DNA of 64,000 bases from Salegentibacter salarius (GTDB taxonomy: Bacteria > Bacteroidota > Bacteroidia > Flavobacteriales > Flavobacteriaceae): NCBI RefSeq assembly GCF_900168265.1, contig NZ_FVZF01000002.1, forward strand, positions 186,001-250,000. Direction: 5' to 3'. This document shows, piece by piece, positions 8,497 to 17,885 of this stretch. The position numbers and the translations under genes were made by a program. Within the stretch, counting starts at the first letter, position 1, and each line of letters starts with the position of its first letter. The notes below the pieces were generated by a model. The model worked only from the letters and a program-made list of their open reading frames with translations, was not told the DNA's origin and did no database searches.

Positions 8497-8788
8497 GTAA
8501 ACAAAGTCCTTTCAACCTGCAAAATTCAGCGATTTTTTCCTATAAATATCTTTTTGTAGGTTATTAAAACTTTAATTAAATACAGGCTATTAGCATAGTA
8601 ATTTTTCAATTATCCTAAAAAATGTACTGCGAAAAGTAAGAACAACTTAGGTAGAACGCACTATAGAGTAAAAACTTCAAGGCACTAACTAGTAAAATCC
8701 CCTAGTTTTAAAACAATCTCTATTTCCGAAGAAATTCTCGGTATTTTTAAAAGAGAATTGATTTGTAACATTCTAAAACCAACACATT
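8497..8788. other. Divergent intergenic region between the phosphate transporter and dodecin genes
   Basis: At 292 bases this is the longest non-coding stretch in the window, and it must hold both outward promoters. I found no exact TAnnTTTG element on either strand. A short dyad, AACTAG/CTAGTT with a 9-base spacer (8687-8707), lies about 80 bases before dodecin and could be an operator, but a 6-bp AT-rich dyad is weak evidence. No open frame or terminator is visible. Confidence 0.4.
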
Positions 8789-8989
8789 ATGTCTATTATA
8801 AAAGTAATTGAGATTTTGGCGAATTCTACCGAAAGCTGGGAAGATGCCACAAAAAAAGCAGTGAAACATGCAGCTAAAACCGTAAAGAATATAAAATCGG
8901 TTTATGTTAAAGAACAAAGTGCACTTGTAAATGGAGAAAACATTACCGAATTTAGGGTTAATGTAAAAATCTCTTTTGAAATCAGTTAA
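8789..8989 (+). CDS. Dodecin family flavin-binding protein
   Basis: Small soluble protein of 66 residues. Dodecins assemble into hollow dodecamers that bind and store flavins (riboflavin, FMN), protecting them from light and the cell from free flavin. The family pattern is clear: MSIIKVIEILANS, a central helix with SWEDATKKAV, and a C-terminal strand with EFRVNVKISFEI. Length is normal. It has its own intrinsic terminator directly downstream (9010-9040), so it is a single-gene unit. Confidence 0.93.
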   Translation: MSIIKVIEILANSTESWEDATKKAVKHAAKTVKNIKSVYVKEQSALVNGENITEFRVNVKISFEIS

Positions 8990-9009
8990 TTTTCATTTAT
9001 AAAATTAGC

Positions 9010-9040
9010 AACGCTCTCTGGGATTCCGGGGAGCGTTTTT
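9010..9040 (+). terminator. Intrinsic terminator after dodecin
   Basis: AACGCTC (9010-9016) pairs with GAGCGTT (9031-9037), extended inwards by a wobble pair, and is followed by a T-run. It separates dodecin from the DUF255 gene that starts 17 bases later. Confidence 0.82.
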
Positions 9041-9056
9041 CATTTAAAAAATAATC

Positions 9057-11099
9057 ATGCCCAAACCAAAATTCACCAATAACCTAATTCACGAGACCAG
9101 TCCTTACCTTTTACAACACGCACATAACCCAGTTAACTGGGAGGCCTGGAACACACAAAGCCTGGAAAAGGCGCGCAAGGAAGATAAACTTCTACTTATT
9201 AGTGTTGGCTATTCTGCCTGCCACTGGTGTCACGTAATGGAGCACGAAAGTTTTGAAGATAAGGCGGTGGCTGAAATTATGAACCAGCATTTTATAAATA
9301 TAAAAGTTGACCGGGAAGAACGCCCCGATGTGGACCAGGTTTATATGAATGCTATCCAGGTAATGACCGGAGCAGGTGGATGGCCTATGAATATCGTGGC
9401 ATTACCAGACGGGCGCCCGGTTTGGGGTGGCACCTATTTTAGAAAAGAGCAGTGGAAAGATGCTTTAAAACAACTCTCTGGGCTATATCAAACCAAGCCC
9501 GATGAAATGAAATCGTACGCTTCTAAACTGGAAGAGGGACTGCAGCAATTACAACTTATAGAAACTCCCCAGGAAGAAACTCCCTTCACTACAGATTTTC
9601 TAGATAAAATGCTTGAAAAATGGAAAAAAGGATTTGACAGGAAAAATGGTGGTTCACAGGGAGGACCAAAATTTATGCTTCCGGTAAACCAGTCTTTCTT
9701 ATTCAGGTATGCAGTACAGAAAGACGACAAAGAGATACTTGAGCAATCCTTGCTAAGCCTTAATAAAATCTCCTATGGTGGAGTTTATGACCATATTGGT
9801 GGTGGATTTTCAAGATACTCGGTAGACGAACGCTGGCACGTACCACATTTCGAGAAAATGCTTTATGATAATGGCCAATTGGTGAGTCTTTACAGCAAGG
9901 CCTTTGCTTTTACGAAAGATAACTGGTACAAAGAAGTAGTTTATAAAACCCTGGATTTTGTAAAAGAGGAACTTACCGATAGTACCGGAGCGTTTTATTC
10001 GGCCTTAGACGCCGATAGTGAAGATAAAACCGGGAATAAAAGCGAAGGCGCCTATTACGTTTGGGAAAAAGACCAATTGCAAGATTTATTAAGCGAAGAT
10101 TTTTCAATATTCGAAGCTTATTATAATATTAATTCCTTCGGAAAATGGGAGGACAATAATTATGTGCTTATTCGATCTAAAAGTGACGAAGCGATTGCAG
10201 AAGAATTCAATCTTAGTTTAACTGAATTAGAAGAAAAAAAAAAACACTGGACAAAAATTTTAAAAAAAGAGCGGGATAAAAGAACAAAACCGGGACTGGA
10301 TGATAAAAGTTTAACTTCCTGGAATGCGCTTATGCTAAATGGATATGTAGATGCCTATAAAGCTTTTGGGGAACCAGAATTCCTGGAAAATGCATTAAAT
10401 AACGCAGCATTTCTTCAAAAATATCAGTTTAAGAAAGATCATAGGCTTTGGCATAATTATAAAAACGGGAATAGTTCTATAAATGCTTACCTGGAAGATT
10501 ATGTTCTTTGCACCGAAGCTTTTCTAAATCTATATGAAGCTACTTTTGAAGAAAAATGGCTGGAAATTGCAAAGCAATTAATTTCAGTATGCATGGAAGA
10601 CTTCCAGGATGAAAAAACCGGATTATTCTATTTCACCTCTTCTGAAGATGAAGCTTTAATCACCAGAAATTATGAGTTGAATGATAATGTGCTGCCGGCA
10701 TCGAATTCGGTTATGGCTAAAAATCTATTTAAGGTTTCAAAAATCACAGGAAAACAGGATTATTATGATTTAGCAAAGAAAATGCTCAAAACAGTCCAGC
10801 CGCAAATAAAAAGCTATCCGCAGTCTTATGCCAACTGGCTGCACTTGATGCTTAATTTCACTGATCCATTTTATGAAGTTGCTATTACGGGTAAAAACGC
10901 CATTTCTATAAAAAAGGAATTAGAGCAGGAATTCTTTCCACACACCATTTTTGCGGGTACTACAAAGCCATCAGAAATATCAATTTTAAAGAACAGGTTT
11001 AAAAGCGATAAAGATCTAATTTATATCTGCAGTAATGGAAAATGTGATCTCCCTTTAAGTTCTGTGGAAGATTCTGTCAAAAGAATAAAACAGTTTTAA
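9057..11099 (+). CDS. DUF255/YyaL-type thioredoxin-domain protein
   Basis: Member of the conserved YyaL/SPATA20 family: an N-terminal thioredoxin-like domain (about residues 5-165) fused to an alpha/alpha six-barrel like that of N-acylglucosamine epimerases and glycosidases (about 180-660). Family marks are the N-terminal HETSPYLLQHAHNPVNW, the redox-like CHWC at residues 55-58, and DREERPDVD. No signal peptide is present, so it is cytoplasmic. The biochemical reaction of the family is not established. Length (680) is normal. It begins 17 bases after the dodecin terminator; I see no clear -7 element. A run of 11 A residues at 10234-10244 in the coding sequence is a possible slippage site. Confidence 0.92.
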   Translation: MPKPKFTNNLIHETSPYLLQHAHNPVNWEAWNTQSLEKARKEDKLLLISVGYSACHWCHVMEHESFEDKAVAEIMNQHFINIKVDREERPDVDQVYMNAIQVMTGAGGWPMNIVALPDGRPVWGGTYFRKEQWKDALKQLSGLYQTKPDEMKSYASKLEEGLQQLQLIETPQEETPFTTDFLDKMLEKWKKGFDRKNGGSQGGPKFMLPVNQSFLFRYAVQKDDKEILEQSLLSLNKISYGGVYDHIGGGFSRYSVDERWHVPHFEKMLYDNGQLVSLYSKAFAFTKDNWYKEVVYKTLDFVKEELTDSTGAFYSALDADSEDKTGNKSEGAYYVWEKDQLQDLLSEDFSIFEAYYNINSFGKWEDNNYVLIRSKSDEAIAEEFNLSLTELEEKKKHWTKILKKERDKRTKPGLDDKSLTSWNALMLNGYVDAYKAFGEPEFLENALNNAAFLQKYQFKKDHRLWHNYKNGNSSINAYLEDYVLCTEAFLNLYEATFEEKWLEIAKQLISVCMEDFQDEKTGLFYFTSSEDEALITRNYELNDNVLPASNSVMAKNLFKVSKITGKQDYYDLAKKMLKTVQPQIKSYPQSYANWLHLMLNFTDPFYEVAITGKNAISIKKELEQEFFPHTIFAGTTKPSEISILKNRFKSDKDLIYICSNGKCDLPLSSVEDSVKRIKQF

Positions 11100-11145
11100 C
11101 AAAAATTAAACAGCGAAATTTATTATAAATAAAAAATTTATAGTC

Positions 11146-11166
11146 AATTTGTTTCTCAAACAAATT
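11146..11166 (+). promoter_or_regulatory. AT-rich leader hairpin directly before mscS
   Basis: A perfect 9-bp inverted repeat, AATTTGTTT / AAACAAATT with a 3-base loop, ends 5 bases before the mscS ATG. In an mRNA it would fold over the ribosome entry region. It could also be a protein-binding dyad. Confidence 0.4.
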
Positions 11167-11171
11167 AAATT

Positions 11172-12056
11172 ATGGATAAACTAAACGATTGGGGCGATAT
11201 CGCAAAAGAATACGCTGAAAAATTTATTGATTACCTACCAACTTTAATTGGATCACTGGCACTTCTAATAATTGGCCTTTGGGTAATTGGTTTGATTGTA
11301 AAATATGTAGAAAAAATATTCCAAAAGAAAGATTACGATAAAACCTTAGAAATTTTCACACTAAATGCTCTAAAGTGGGGACTTAAAATAATATTATTTG
11401 TTCTTTTTATAACGCAACTTGGTGTACAGAGCGCTTCCCTGGTAGCCGCAATTGGTGCTGCAGGTTTAGCTATTGGTCTTGCTATGCAAGGATCACTCTC
11501 TAATTTGGCCGGTGGTGTTATCCTAATCATATTAAAACCTTTTAAGGTTGGAGATTGGATAGAAGTTCAAGGCGTTTCGGGTAGTGTGGTAGAGATCTCC
11601 TTATTCTATACAAAATTAGACACCTTCGGAAATCAGCGTGCTGTAATTCCAAATGGAGAATTGAGTAATGATAATATTATAAATTACAGCTTTAATGGAA
11701 CAAGAAAAGAAAACTTAAGCTTCGGGATCTCTTATGATGACGATCTGAAAAAGGCTAAGGAAGTACTTAGAAACCTTGTGGAAGAGCAGGAAGATGTGCT
11801 AAAAGACCCGGCACCGCAAATTATTGTTTCTGAACTTGGAGCCGATTCGGTTAACTTTTCAGTGAGATATTTTGCTGAAAACAGTAAATTCTGGGATCTA
11901 CACTGGTTTATGATTGAAGAAGGAAAAATAAGACTGGAAGAAGCCGGAATGACAATTCCTTATCCTCAACGTGATGTTTATCTTTATGACCAAACAAAGA
12001 TGAATGGAACGATTGAAAAGAGATCGAAAAACAACGGGGCTAACCTCGCCGATTAA
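11172..12056 (+). CDS. mscS: Small-conductance mechanosensitive channel, MscS family
   Basis: Inner-membrane channel that opens under membrane tension and releases solutes during hypo-osmotic shock. The 294-residue protein has three N-terminal membrane segments (about 22-45, 68-85, 90-125). The pore-lining third helix has the alternating Gly/Ala pattern typical of MscS (AAIGAAGLAIGLAMQGSLSN), followed by LKPFKVGDWIEV of the beta domain and the VPNGELSN-type motif (IPNGELSND). Length is close to E. coli MscS (286). The stop codon overlaps that of the convergent tsaB gene by four bases (12053-12056). Confidence 0.94.
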   Translation: MDKLNDWGDIAKEYAEKFIDYLPTLIGSLALLIIGLWVIGLIVKYVEKIFQKKDYDKTLEIFTLNALKWGLKIILFVLFITQLGVQSASLVAAIGAAGLAIGLAMQGSLSNLAGGVILIILKPFKVGDWIEVQGVSGSVVEISLFYTKLDTFGNQRAVIPNGELSNDNIINYSFNGTRKENLSFGISYDDDLKKAKEVLRNLVEEQEDVLKDPAPQIIVSELGADSVNFSVRYFAENSKFWDLHWFMIEEGKIRLEEAGMTIPYPQRDVYLYDQTKMNGTIEKRSKNNGANLAD

Positions 12057-12712
12057 CCGGCAATAAAATCTTTTAAATAATAAGGTTCAAAATAAGCGAC
12101 ATCTTCGGTGTCGCTTATTTTGTATTTGGCTTCTGCTAAACTGCACATTTCTTTTGCAGATGGTAACTTATCTAAATTAAAGTCAGCGTTGGAATGTGTA
12201 CAAATAGCCTTAAATTTTTCCACTCCATTTCCTATAAATACTGTTTTATCCTTTTCAAGATAATCGGTAAAAGAATTTTCATCCAAAACTTCTGCTTTAG
12301 TTTCTCTTATTTCCTTCAGGTTTTCATCAAAAACGCTAGAATAAACTTCCATTCTACGTGCATCCAACATCGGAATAATAAATCCCTTTTTCAATTCAAC
12401 CTGCGCGGCTAAAGAGGCCAGCGTGGCTATAGATATTAAAGGAATATTCAGTGAAAAACATAGCCCTTTTGCGGTAGATACTCCAATTCTTAATCCTGTA
12501 TAAGATCCAGGGCCTTTACTTACCGCAATAGCATCAAGATCTCCCACCCCTAAGTTGTTTTCTTTTAGAATTTCATCTATAAAAACGTGCAACTTTTCGG
12601 CGTGCGAATAATTATTGCTCTTATCTTCCTTTAATGCTAAGAGAGCACCATCTTTTGAAAGTGCAACAGAGCAATTTGTGGTAGCGGTTTCTAAGCAAAG
12701 TATTAATGCCAA
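12053..12712 (-). CDS. tsaB: tRNA threonylcarbamoyladenosine biosynthesis protein TsaB
   Basis: Scaffold partner of TsaD in making the t6A modification at position 37 of tRNAs reading ANN codons. The 219-residue product has the ASKHA-fold N-terminus (LCLETATTNCSVAL) and the diagnostic GPGSYTGLRIG motif (about residues 68-78). It is the last gene of the minus-strand export cluster, 14 bases after the adaptor gene, so it is probably co-transcribed although functionally unrelated. No terminator follows it; its stop overlaps mscS. Confidence 0.94.
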   Translation of the reverse strand: MALILCLETATTNCSVALSKDGALLALKEDKSNNYSHAEKLHVFIDEILKENNLGVGDLDAIAVSKGPGSYTGLRIGVSTAKGLCFSLNIPLISIATLASLAAQVELKKGFIIPMLDARRMEVYSSVFDENLKEIRETKAEVLDENSFTDYLEKDKTVFIGNGVEKFKAICTHSNADFNLDKLPSAKEMCSLAEAKYKISDTEDVAYFEPYYLKDFIAG

Positions 12713-12726
12713 ATCCTGTAGTTTTT

Positions 12727-13959
12727 TTATTTATTAATTACCTCAACGTCATCACCTTCTTTCAGGCTTTTAGTTACGGTATTATATGGTCCTGTGATCA
12801 CGGTTTCCCCTTCGGCTAAACCTTCAGTAATTTCAATATTGCTATCATCCTGAATTCCGGTAGAAACTTTTCTAAGCTCAGCTTTCTCTCCTTCCTTTAG
12901 AAAAACAGCTTCGTATTTTTGATCGGCACTTTCAGTTGCTGTGGTATCATCTTTAATCACTATCGCACTAATAGGAACCCCAATTATGTTATCTTTTCTG
13001 TTTGTGATGATATCTACCGTAGCGGTCATACCAGGTCTAAATGGAGAATAATTATCTGCTTTCCCTTCTAATAGATCTTTGTATGATTCCTCTAAAATAC
13101 GAACTTTCACCTTAAAGTTAGTCACCTGATCTGTGGTAAGCGCAGCATCAGCCGAGTTTGAAATTTCGGTAACAATTCCTTTAAATTCTTTCCCTAAGTA
13201 AGCATCAACCTCAACAATGGTAGAATCTCCAACCTGAACCTTTACAATATCATTTTCATTCACATCTACTTCCACTTCCATATTGGTAAGATTAGCCACC
13301 CTAAGAATTTCGGTACCGGCCATTTGCTGGGTTCCAACAACCCTTTCCCCCAGTTCGGCATCTAATTTTGAAATTGTACCGCTCATAGGCGCGTAAATAT
13401 TGGTACGTCCTAAATTATCCTGAGCTTCCTTTACCGTAGCCGAAGTACTTTGCATATTGTAATAAGCCGATTCCTTATTGGCCTGCGCTACTTCATATTC
13501 TGAAACAACCCTATCCCATTCAGCTTTAGAAATCACTCCTTTTTCAAAAAGACTTTTGTTTCGGTTATAATTCGCTTCAGCTTGCTTTAAACTTGCCTGA
13601 GCCTGTGCATAATTTGCCCTTGAAGTTTCTAAACCGGCCTGTGCTCTATTCACGTTAGATTGATAAATATCTGGATTTACCCTAACCAATAAATCACCTT
13701 TTTCTACAGCCTGGCCTTCTACCACAGGTAGTTCAATTATTTCTCCTGAAACTTCTGAAGATAGTTTAACTTCAATCTCTGGCTGAATTTTCCCGGTAGC
13801 CGAAACAGTTTCTACAATATCTATAGGTTCAATTTTGGTGATTTCTACTTCTTTAAAATTACCGGTTTTTCCAAACCAACCGGCTTTTTTACCTACAATA
13901 AGAAAAAGAATAAGCGCAAGAGCAATTCCAATAATTATAAATAGAGTCTTTTTCTTCAT
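12727..13959 (-). CDS. MacA/HlyD-type periplasmic adaptor of efflux system
   Basis: Membrane-fusion (adaptor) protein linking an inner-membrane exporter to a TolC channel. The 410-residue protein has one N-terminal membrane anchor (residues 5-23), a first half-lipoyl region (about 58-95), a long alpha hairpin with heptads (about 97-185), the second half-lipoyl (about 190-215), a beta-barrel domain and a membrane-proximal domain. The short hairpin and the neighbouring MacB-like permeases point to a MacA-type adaptor rather than an RND one. It starts 3 bases after the tolC stop. A second adaptor is encoded on the far side of tolC, which is unusual for one exporter. Confidence 0.88.
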   Translation of the reverse strand: MKKKTLFIIIGIALALILFLIVGKKAGWFGKTGNFKEVEITKIEPIDIVETVSATGKIQPEIEVKLSSEVSGEIIELPVVEGQAVEKGDLLVRVNPDIYQSNVNRAQAGLETSRANYAQAQASLKQAEANYNRNKSLFEKGVISKAEWDRVVSEYEVAQANKESAYYNMQSTSATVKEAQDNLGRTNIYAPMSGTISKLDAELGERVVGTQQMAGTEILRVANLTNMEVEVDVNENDIVKVQVGDSTIVEVDAYLGKEFKGIVTEISNSADAALTTDQVTNFKVKVRILEESYKDLLEGKADNYSPFRPGMTATVDIITNRKDNIIGVPISAIVIKDDTTATESADQKYEAVFLKEGEKAELRKVSTGIQDDSNIEITEGLAEGETVITGPYNTVTKSLKEGDDVEVINK

Positions 13960-13962
13960 AAT

Positions 13963-15402
13963 TTAAAATTTAAGATCGGTAACCGGTACTCCAAAATATA
14001 ATTCAAGTACTTTTAATTTAAAAATGTAATCGTATTTGGTTCTTAGCACTTCGCTTTGTGCGTTTTCGTATCGTAATTTTGCCTGGCTAAATTCAAAAGC
14101 ATTAGAAATTCCCACGTCAAAACGTTGCGTAGCATATTCAAAAGCCTGCTCTTGTGCATTTGCGGCAACCAGGGCAGCTTCATAAGCTTCAAAAGCTCCT
14201 TCAGCATCTACATAAGCCTGATAAACATTTGCCTCAAGATCTAACTCTGCCTGCTCCAATTCGTACTCGGCTCTTCTGGCATTCACCTGACTTCTTCTCA
14301 CCTGGTTCCTGGTAGCTAAACCGTTAAAGATTGGAACGCTAACCTGTACTCCATAAGTTACCCCATCATTACGCTGTAATTGTTCAAAAAACGGCAATGG
14401 ACTTCCAATAGTGGTTAAGACATTAGGAGCAACTACAATATCTCCTGTACTTTCTACCACTCCAATTTCACGGGTTGGATCGTTAGGATCTGGCTCTGCA
14501 CCAACAACTCTTCCCTGTCCAGACTCCCTGGTATTATAATTAAAGAAAGCTCCTACGCTTGGGTAATAAGCTCCTTTAGCTATTTCCACGTCTTTTTCGG
14601 CAATTTGCTTGTTAGCTTCTGCAATTTTGATTTCAGATCTCTCTTCTCTTGCTTGTGCAACAATATCTTCTACCGGATTATCTAAAATTTCTGTACCAAA
14701 AATATCATAACCTCTTTCTACAATATCAAAATTCTCGTAATCTTTTATAAGCAGGGTTTGCGCCAGGCTAATAAGAGAAATTCTAATATTGTTTTGAGCA
14801 ACAATTATTCGCTGTTTTTCATCAGCATAGGTAGCTTGAATTTCCAGAAGGTCCCCTTGCGGCAAAGAACCCGCTTCTACCAATTCTTCTGTTCTCTCCA
14901 TTTGCTCTCTGGTAACTTCATTTTGCATCTTAAGAATTTCCAGGTTTTGCTTATTAAAAAGCACTTGCAAATAAGAATCAGCTACAAAAAGAGTGATATC
15001 ATCCTTCATTCTATCCAGAGCATACTGGCTAGCAAGTTTTGATATTTTTGCGCGTTGCAACTGTTTAAAGTTTCTAAGTCCGTCAAAAAGATTAAGACTT
15101 GCGGTAACACCTGCGGAAAAGTTTCGGGTGGTTTGTGTTTGCAGCACCCCGGTAGTTACGTTTTGGGTAAGACCGGTATTCCAGGAGTTCGTGGCCGATG
15201 CATTTACATTTGGTAAGAAATTACCAATAGCGTCTCTTTTTCCCAACTCGGCAAGTTCTACATCGAGCTCGCTTTGTTTTACTGAAATATTGTTTTCTAA
15301 TGCGTAGTTCACACATTCCTGAAGTGTCCAGGCATTATTTTCCTGGGCATTTACGAATAAAGCAGAAAATAAAAATATGGTTAGTAAGCTGTATTTTTTC
15401 AT
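13963..15402 (-). CDS. tolC: TolC-family outer-membrane efflux channel
   Basis: Outer-membrane exit duct for tripartite exporters. The 479-residue product has a signal peptide (about 1-19, ending VNAQ) followed by WTLQECVNYALENN, the usual start of TolC-like proteins. Two repeated outer-membrane-factor halves follow, each with a coiled-coil helix pair (about 25-215 and 235-465), and PIFNGLATRNQVRRS typical of the second half. It sits between two adaptor genes in a minus-strand cluster with MacB-like permeases and an ATPase, so it almost certainly serves that exporter. Length is typical. Confidence 0.9.
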   Translation of the reverse strand: MKKYSLLTIFLFSALFVNAQENNAWTLQECVNYALENNISVKQSELDVELAELGKRDAIGNFLPNVNASATNSWNTGLTQNVTTGVLQTQTTRNFSAGVTASLNLFDGLRNFKQLQRAKISKLASQYALDRMKDDITLFVADSYLQVLFNKQNLEILKMQNEVTREQMERTEELVEAGSLPQGDLLEIQATYADEKQRIIVAQNNIRISLISLAQTLLIKDYENFDIVERGYDIFGTEILDNPVEDIVAQAREERSEIKIAEANKQIAEKDVEIAKGAYYPSVGAFFNYNTRESGQGRVVGAEPDPNDPTREIGVVESTGDIVVAPNVLTTIGSPLPFFEQLQRNDGVTYGVQVSVPIFNGLATRNQVRRSQVNARRAEYELEQAELDLEANVYQAYVDAEGAFEAYEAALVAANAQEQAFEYATQRFDVGISNAFEFSQAKLRYENAQSEVLRTKYDYIFKLKVLELYFGVPVTDLKF

Positions 15403-15464
15403 AATCGGAATTGTAGTTGATGAGTCTGTGAAATTCTAAACTTGTTACATTTTGAAATAAAAAT

Positions 15465-16583
15465 CTATTGGCCGGCGAATTCCGGACTAGGTTGTACTTT
15501 GTTCCAAACCTTAATTTTATCGTCTTTAGAAATACCATTTTTCACTTCAACCTGAATTCCATCGCTAATTCCTAATTCCAAATCCCTTCTTTCAAACTGC
15601 TGATCCCCGGTTTCAACTTCCACAAATGGCTCCTGAGTTTTAGGGTCAAACTGCACTAAAGCTTCTTTAATTGCCAGCACCTCATCTGCCCTATCTAAAA
15701 TAATAGAGGCATTCGCGCTTAAACCGGCACGAATAAAAGTTGTATCTGCCTTATCTAAGGTTCCTTTAATCTCAAACTGAATCGCTCCATTTTCATCTAC
15801 ACCTTTTGGAGCGATATAATCTAAAACTGCATTAAAAGTTTTATTCTCTATAGCGCCAACCGTTACTTCCAGCGGTAAATCTTCTTTAATTTTCCCAACT
15901 TCACTTTCATCAACTTTTCCTTCAAAAATCATTTCGTTCACATCGGCAAGAGTCGCTAAAGTAGTACCATCATTAAAGTTATTACTTTCAATCACCTGGT
16001 TTCCTACCTTAACGGGAACATCAAGCACCATCCCGTCTACTGTAGAGCGAATAAGCGTATTGGCAGCACTGCCAATACCACTAGTGGTTCCTGTTTGCAC
16101 AATTTCAAAATTCTGCTCTGCAGAGCGGAAGTTTTGCTGCATCCTTTTGTAATTGGCTTCAGCATTATCAAAATCGTTTTGAGAGATCACTCCTTTTTCG
16201 AACAAAGATTTTTGTCTTTCAAATGTTTTTTTCTCATTATCTAAATTGATCTTAGCAGTAGCTACGGCGTCTTTCGCACTTTGTAATGAATTTACATTTG
16301 GGATTACCCGTATTTTCGCAATAAGATCTCCAGCCTTCACTTTCTCGCCGGCTTCAATATATATTTCGTCTATAATTCCGGAAATATTAGGCTTAATAAG
16401 CACTTCCTCCTTCGGAACAATATTTCCCGTCGCCACAGTCTTTTTGACGATGGTTTCTACTGAAGCCTGTTCGGTTTCATAAACCGTAGGATCCTCCTGG
16501 TTTTTTTGAAACAAATAGTATAACGCGCCTACAAAAACCAAGGCGATCAATACTAAAATTGAGATGGTAACTGTTTTTTTCAT
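15465..16583 (-). CDS. MacA/HlyD-type periplasmic adaptor, second copy
   Basis: Periplasmic adaptor of 372 residues with an N-terminal membrane anchor (about 5-24), lipoyl halves flanking an alpha hairpin (about 85-165), beta-barrel and C-terminal membrane-proximal domains. The ALVQFDPKTQEPFVEVETGD stretch is of the MacA type. It is encoded directly after the two permease genes, 35 bases downstream, and 62 bases before tolC, so by position it is the primary adaptor of the ABC exporter. It shares the SLFEKGVIS hairpin-tip motif with the other adaptor, consistent with an old duplication. Confidence 0.88.
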   Translation of the reverse strand: MKKTVTISILVLIALVFVGALYYLFQKNQEDPTVYETEQASVETIVKKTVATGNIVPKEEVLIKPNISGIIDEIYIEAGEKVKAGDLIAKIRVIPNVNSLQSAKDAVATAKINLDNEKKTFERQKSLFEKGVISQNDFDNAEANYKRMQQNFRSAEQNFEIVQTGTTSGIGSAANTLIRSTVDGMVLDVPVKVGNQVIESNNFNDGTTLATLADVNEMIFEGKVDESEVGKIKEDLPLEVTVGAIENKTFNAVLDYIAPKGVDENGAIQFEIKGTLDKADTTFIRAGLSANASIILDRADEVLAIKEALVQFDPKTQEPFVEVETGDQQFERRDLELGISDGIQVEVKNGISKDDKIKVWNKVQPSPEFAGQ

Positions 16584-16618
16584 TTTTTGATTGTATTTGT
16601 CTTCTTTACTTTTTCTTT

Positions 16619-17884
16619 TTATTCGGTTCTAAGGGCATCTACAGGCTTTATTTTAATTGCATTCTGCGCAGGTATAAGCCCCGCCAATAAACCTGAGCAT
16701 ACTAAAATTGCCAGTGCGGTAAGCACTACACCCAAATCTACACTTGGGTTAGCAAACATCATTTCTGAAGTATCCATTCCGCTTAAAGCATAATTTACTG
16801 CTGCAATTATTCCCGTGGCGAAAATAATTCCGGCCATTCCCGAGATAATAGTCAGGAAAATAGATTCCATTAAAATTTGCCCCCTAATAGACCAGGGCGT
16901 AGCCCCAAGAGCACGTCTTACCCCAATCTCGTTTGTTCTTTCTTTTACTACGATTAGCATAATATTACTAATCCCAATAATTCCCGAAAGCAATACCAGG
17001 ATACCTACAAAATAGGCGACTGCTTTTAGTGCCACGAACAACCCGTTTATTTTGTTGAATTCTTCATATAAATCAAAATTTCCCACAGCCCTGTCATCTT
17101 CCGGATGAATGGAATGCCTGCTTTTTATAAGATCCAGAATGCGAGATTTTAAACTGGTGATAGAATTTTCATCGTGAGCGGTAATCGCCATCCAACCTAC
17201 GGTATCGCCCATATTAAAAGCCTGGGAAAATGCAGTAAATGGTACATAGATTTCTTTTTGAGCTTCTTCTGCGTTTCCGCCGCCACCGCCTTTTTTCTTA
17301 TAGGTGCCTATTACCATAAAATTGACACCGTTAATTTTGAGATAAGTTCCCAAAACCTCCTCATCCTTTTCATAAAGTTCGCGTCTCACCCCTTCTCCAA
17401 TTATCGCAACTTTACGCTTTTCTTCGATATCGAGATAATTGATAAACCTTCCGGCAGTAACATCCATAGGTTCCTGCTGAATGATCTCGGGATAATCACC
17501 ATATACATTGAAAGCACCGGTTTGAAGGCCCCGCACCACATTATTATTTCCGCCGAAACCTCCTAATTGGTTTCTTGGAGAAATAAATCGAAGTCCCGGC
17601 ACATTTTCTCTAAGCGCTTCAACATCTCCTGTTTTAAAATTATAATTTCGGCCTTTAGGCAAGCCTTTATATGGTTTAGAAGGAGTTTGAGTCCACATAA
17701 ACATGGTATTGGTAGCAATACCTCCAAAACCTTTTTTTACGCCATTCTCAAGCCCTTTTCCGGCAGCAAGTAGAATTACAAGGATAAAGATTCCCCACAT
17801 TACCCCAAAAGCAGTTAGTAAAGTTCTAAACCAGTTAGAACTTAGTGCTTCAATTATTTCGCTCCATTTATCCCTGCTAAACAT
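16619..17884 (-). CDS. MacB-like ABC transporter permease (FtsX domain)
   Basis: Inner-membrane subunit of a MacB-type exporter lacking a fused ATPase. The 421-residue protein has a first membrane helix (about 20-42), a large periplasmic MacB-PCD domain (about 45-280) and a C-terminal FtsX domain with three helices (about 285-405), including VKERTNEIGVRRALGA, the cytoplasmic coupling motif. A Gly-rich turn (KKKGGGGGNAEEA) lies in the periplasmic part. It follows its sister permease by one base, and the two probably form a heterodimer energised by the ATPase upstream. Substrate unknown; MacB-type systems export peptides, lipids or antibiotics. Confidence 0.9.
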   Translation of the reverse strand: MFSRDKWSEIIEALSSNWFRTLLTAFGVMWGIFILVILLAAGKGLENGVKKGFGGIATNTMFMWTQTPSKPYKGLPKGRNYNFKTGDVEALRENVPGLRFISPRNQLGGFGGNNNVVRGLQTGAFNVYGDYPEIIQQEPMDVTAGRFINYLDIEEKRKVAIIGEGVRRELYEKDEEVLGTYLKINGVNFMVIGTYKKKGGGGGNAEEAQKEIYVPFTAFSQAFNMGDTVGWMAITAHDENSITSLKSRILDLIKSRHSIHPEDDRAVGNFDLYEEFNKINGLFVALKAVAYFVGILVLLSGIIGISNIMLIVVKERTNEIGVRRALGATPWSIRGQILMESIFLTIISGMAGIIFATGIIAAVNYALSGMDTSEMMFANPSVDLGVVLTALAILVCSGLLAGLIPAQNAIKIKPVDALRTE

Positions 17885-17885
17885 A

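Noticed and set aside
8687-8707. AACTAG/CTAGTT dyad as an operator before dodecin
   Set aside because: Six-base AT-rich dyads are frequent by chance and no second copy was seen; noted only within the intergenic entry.
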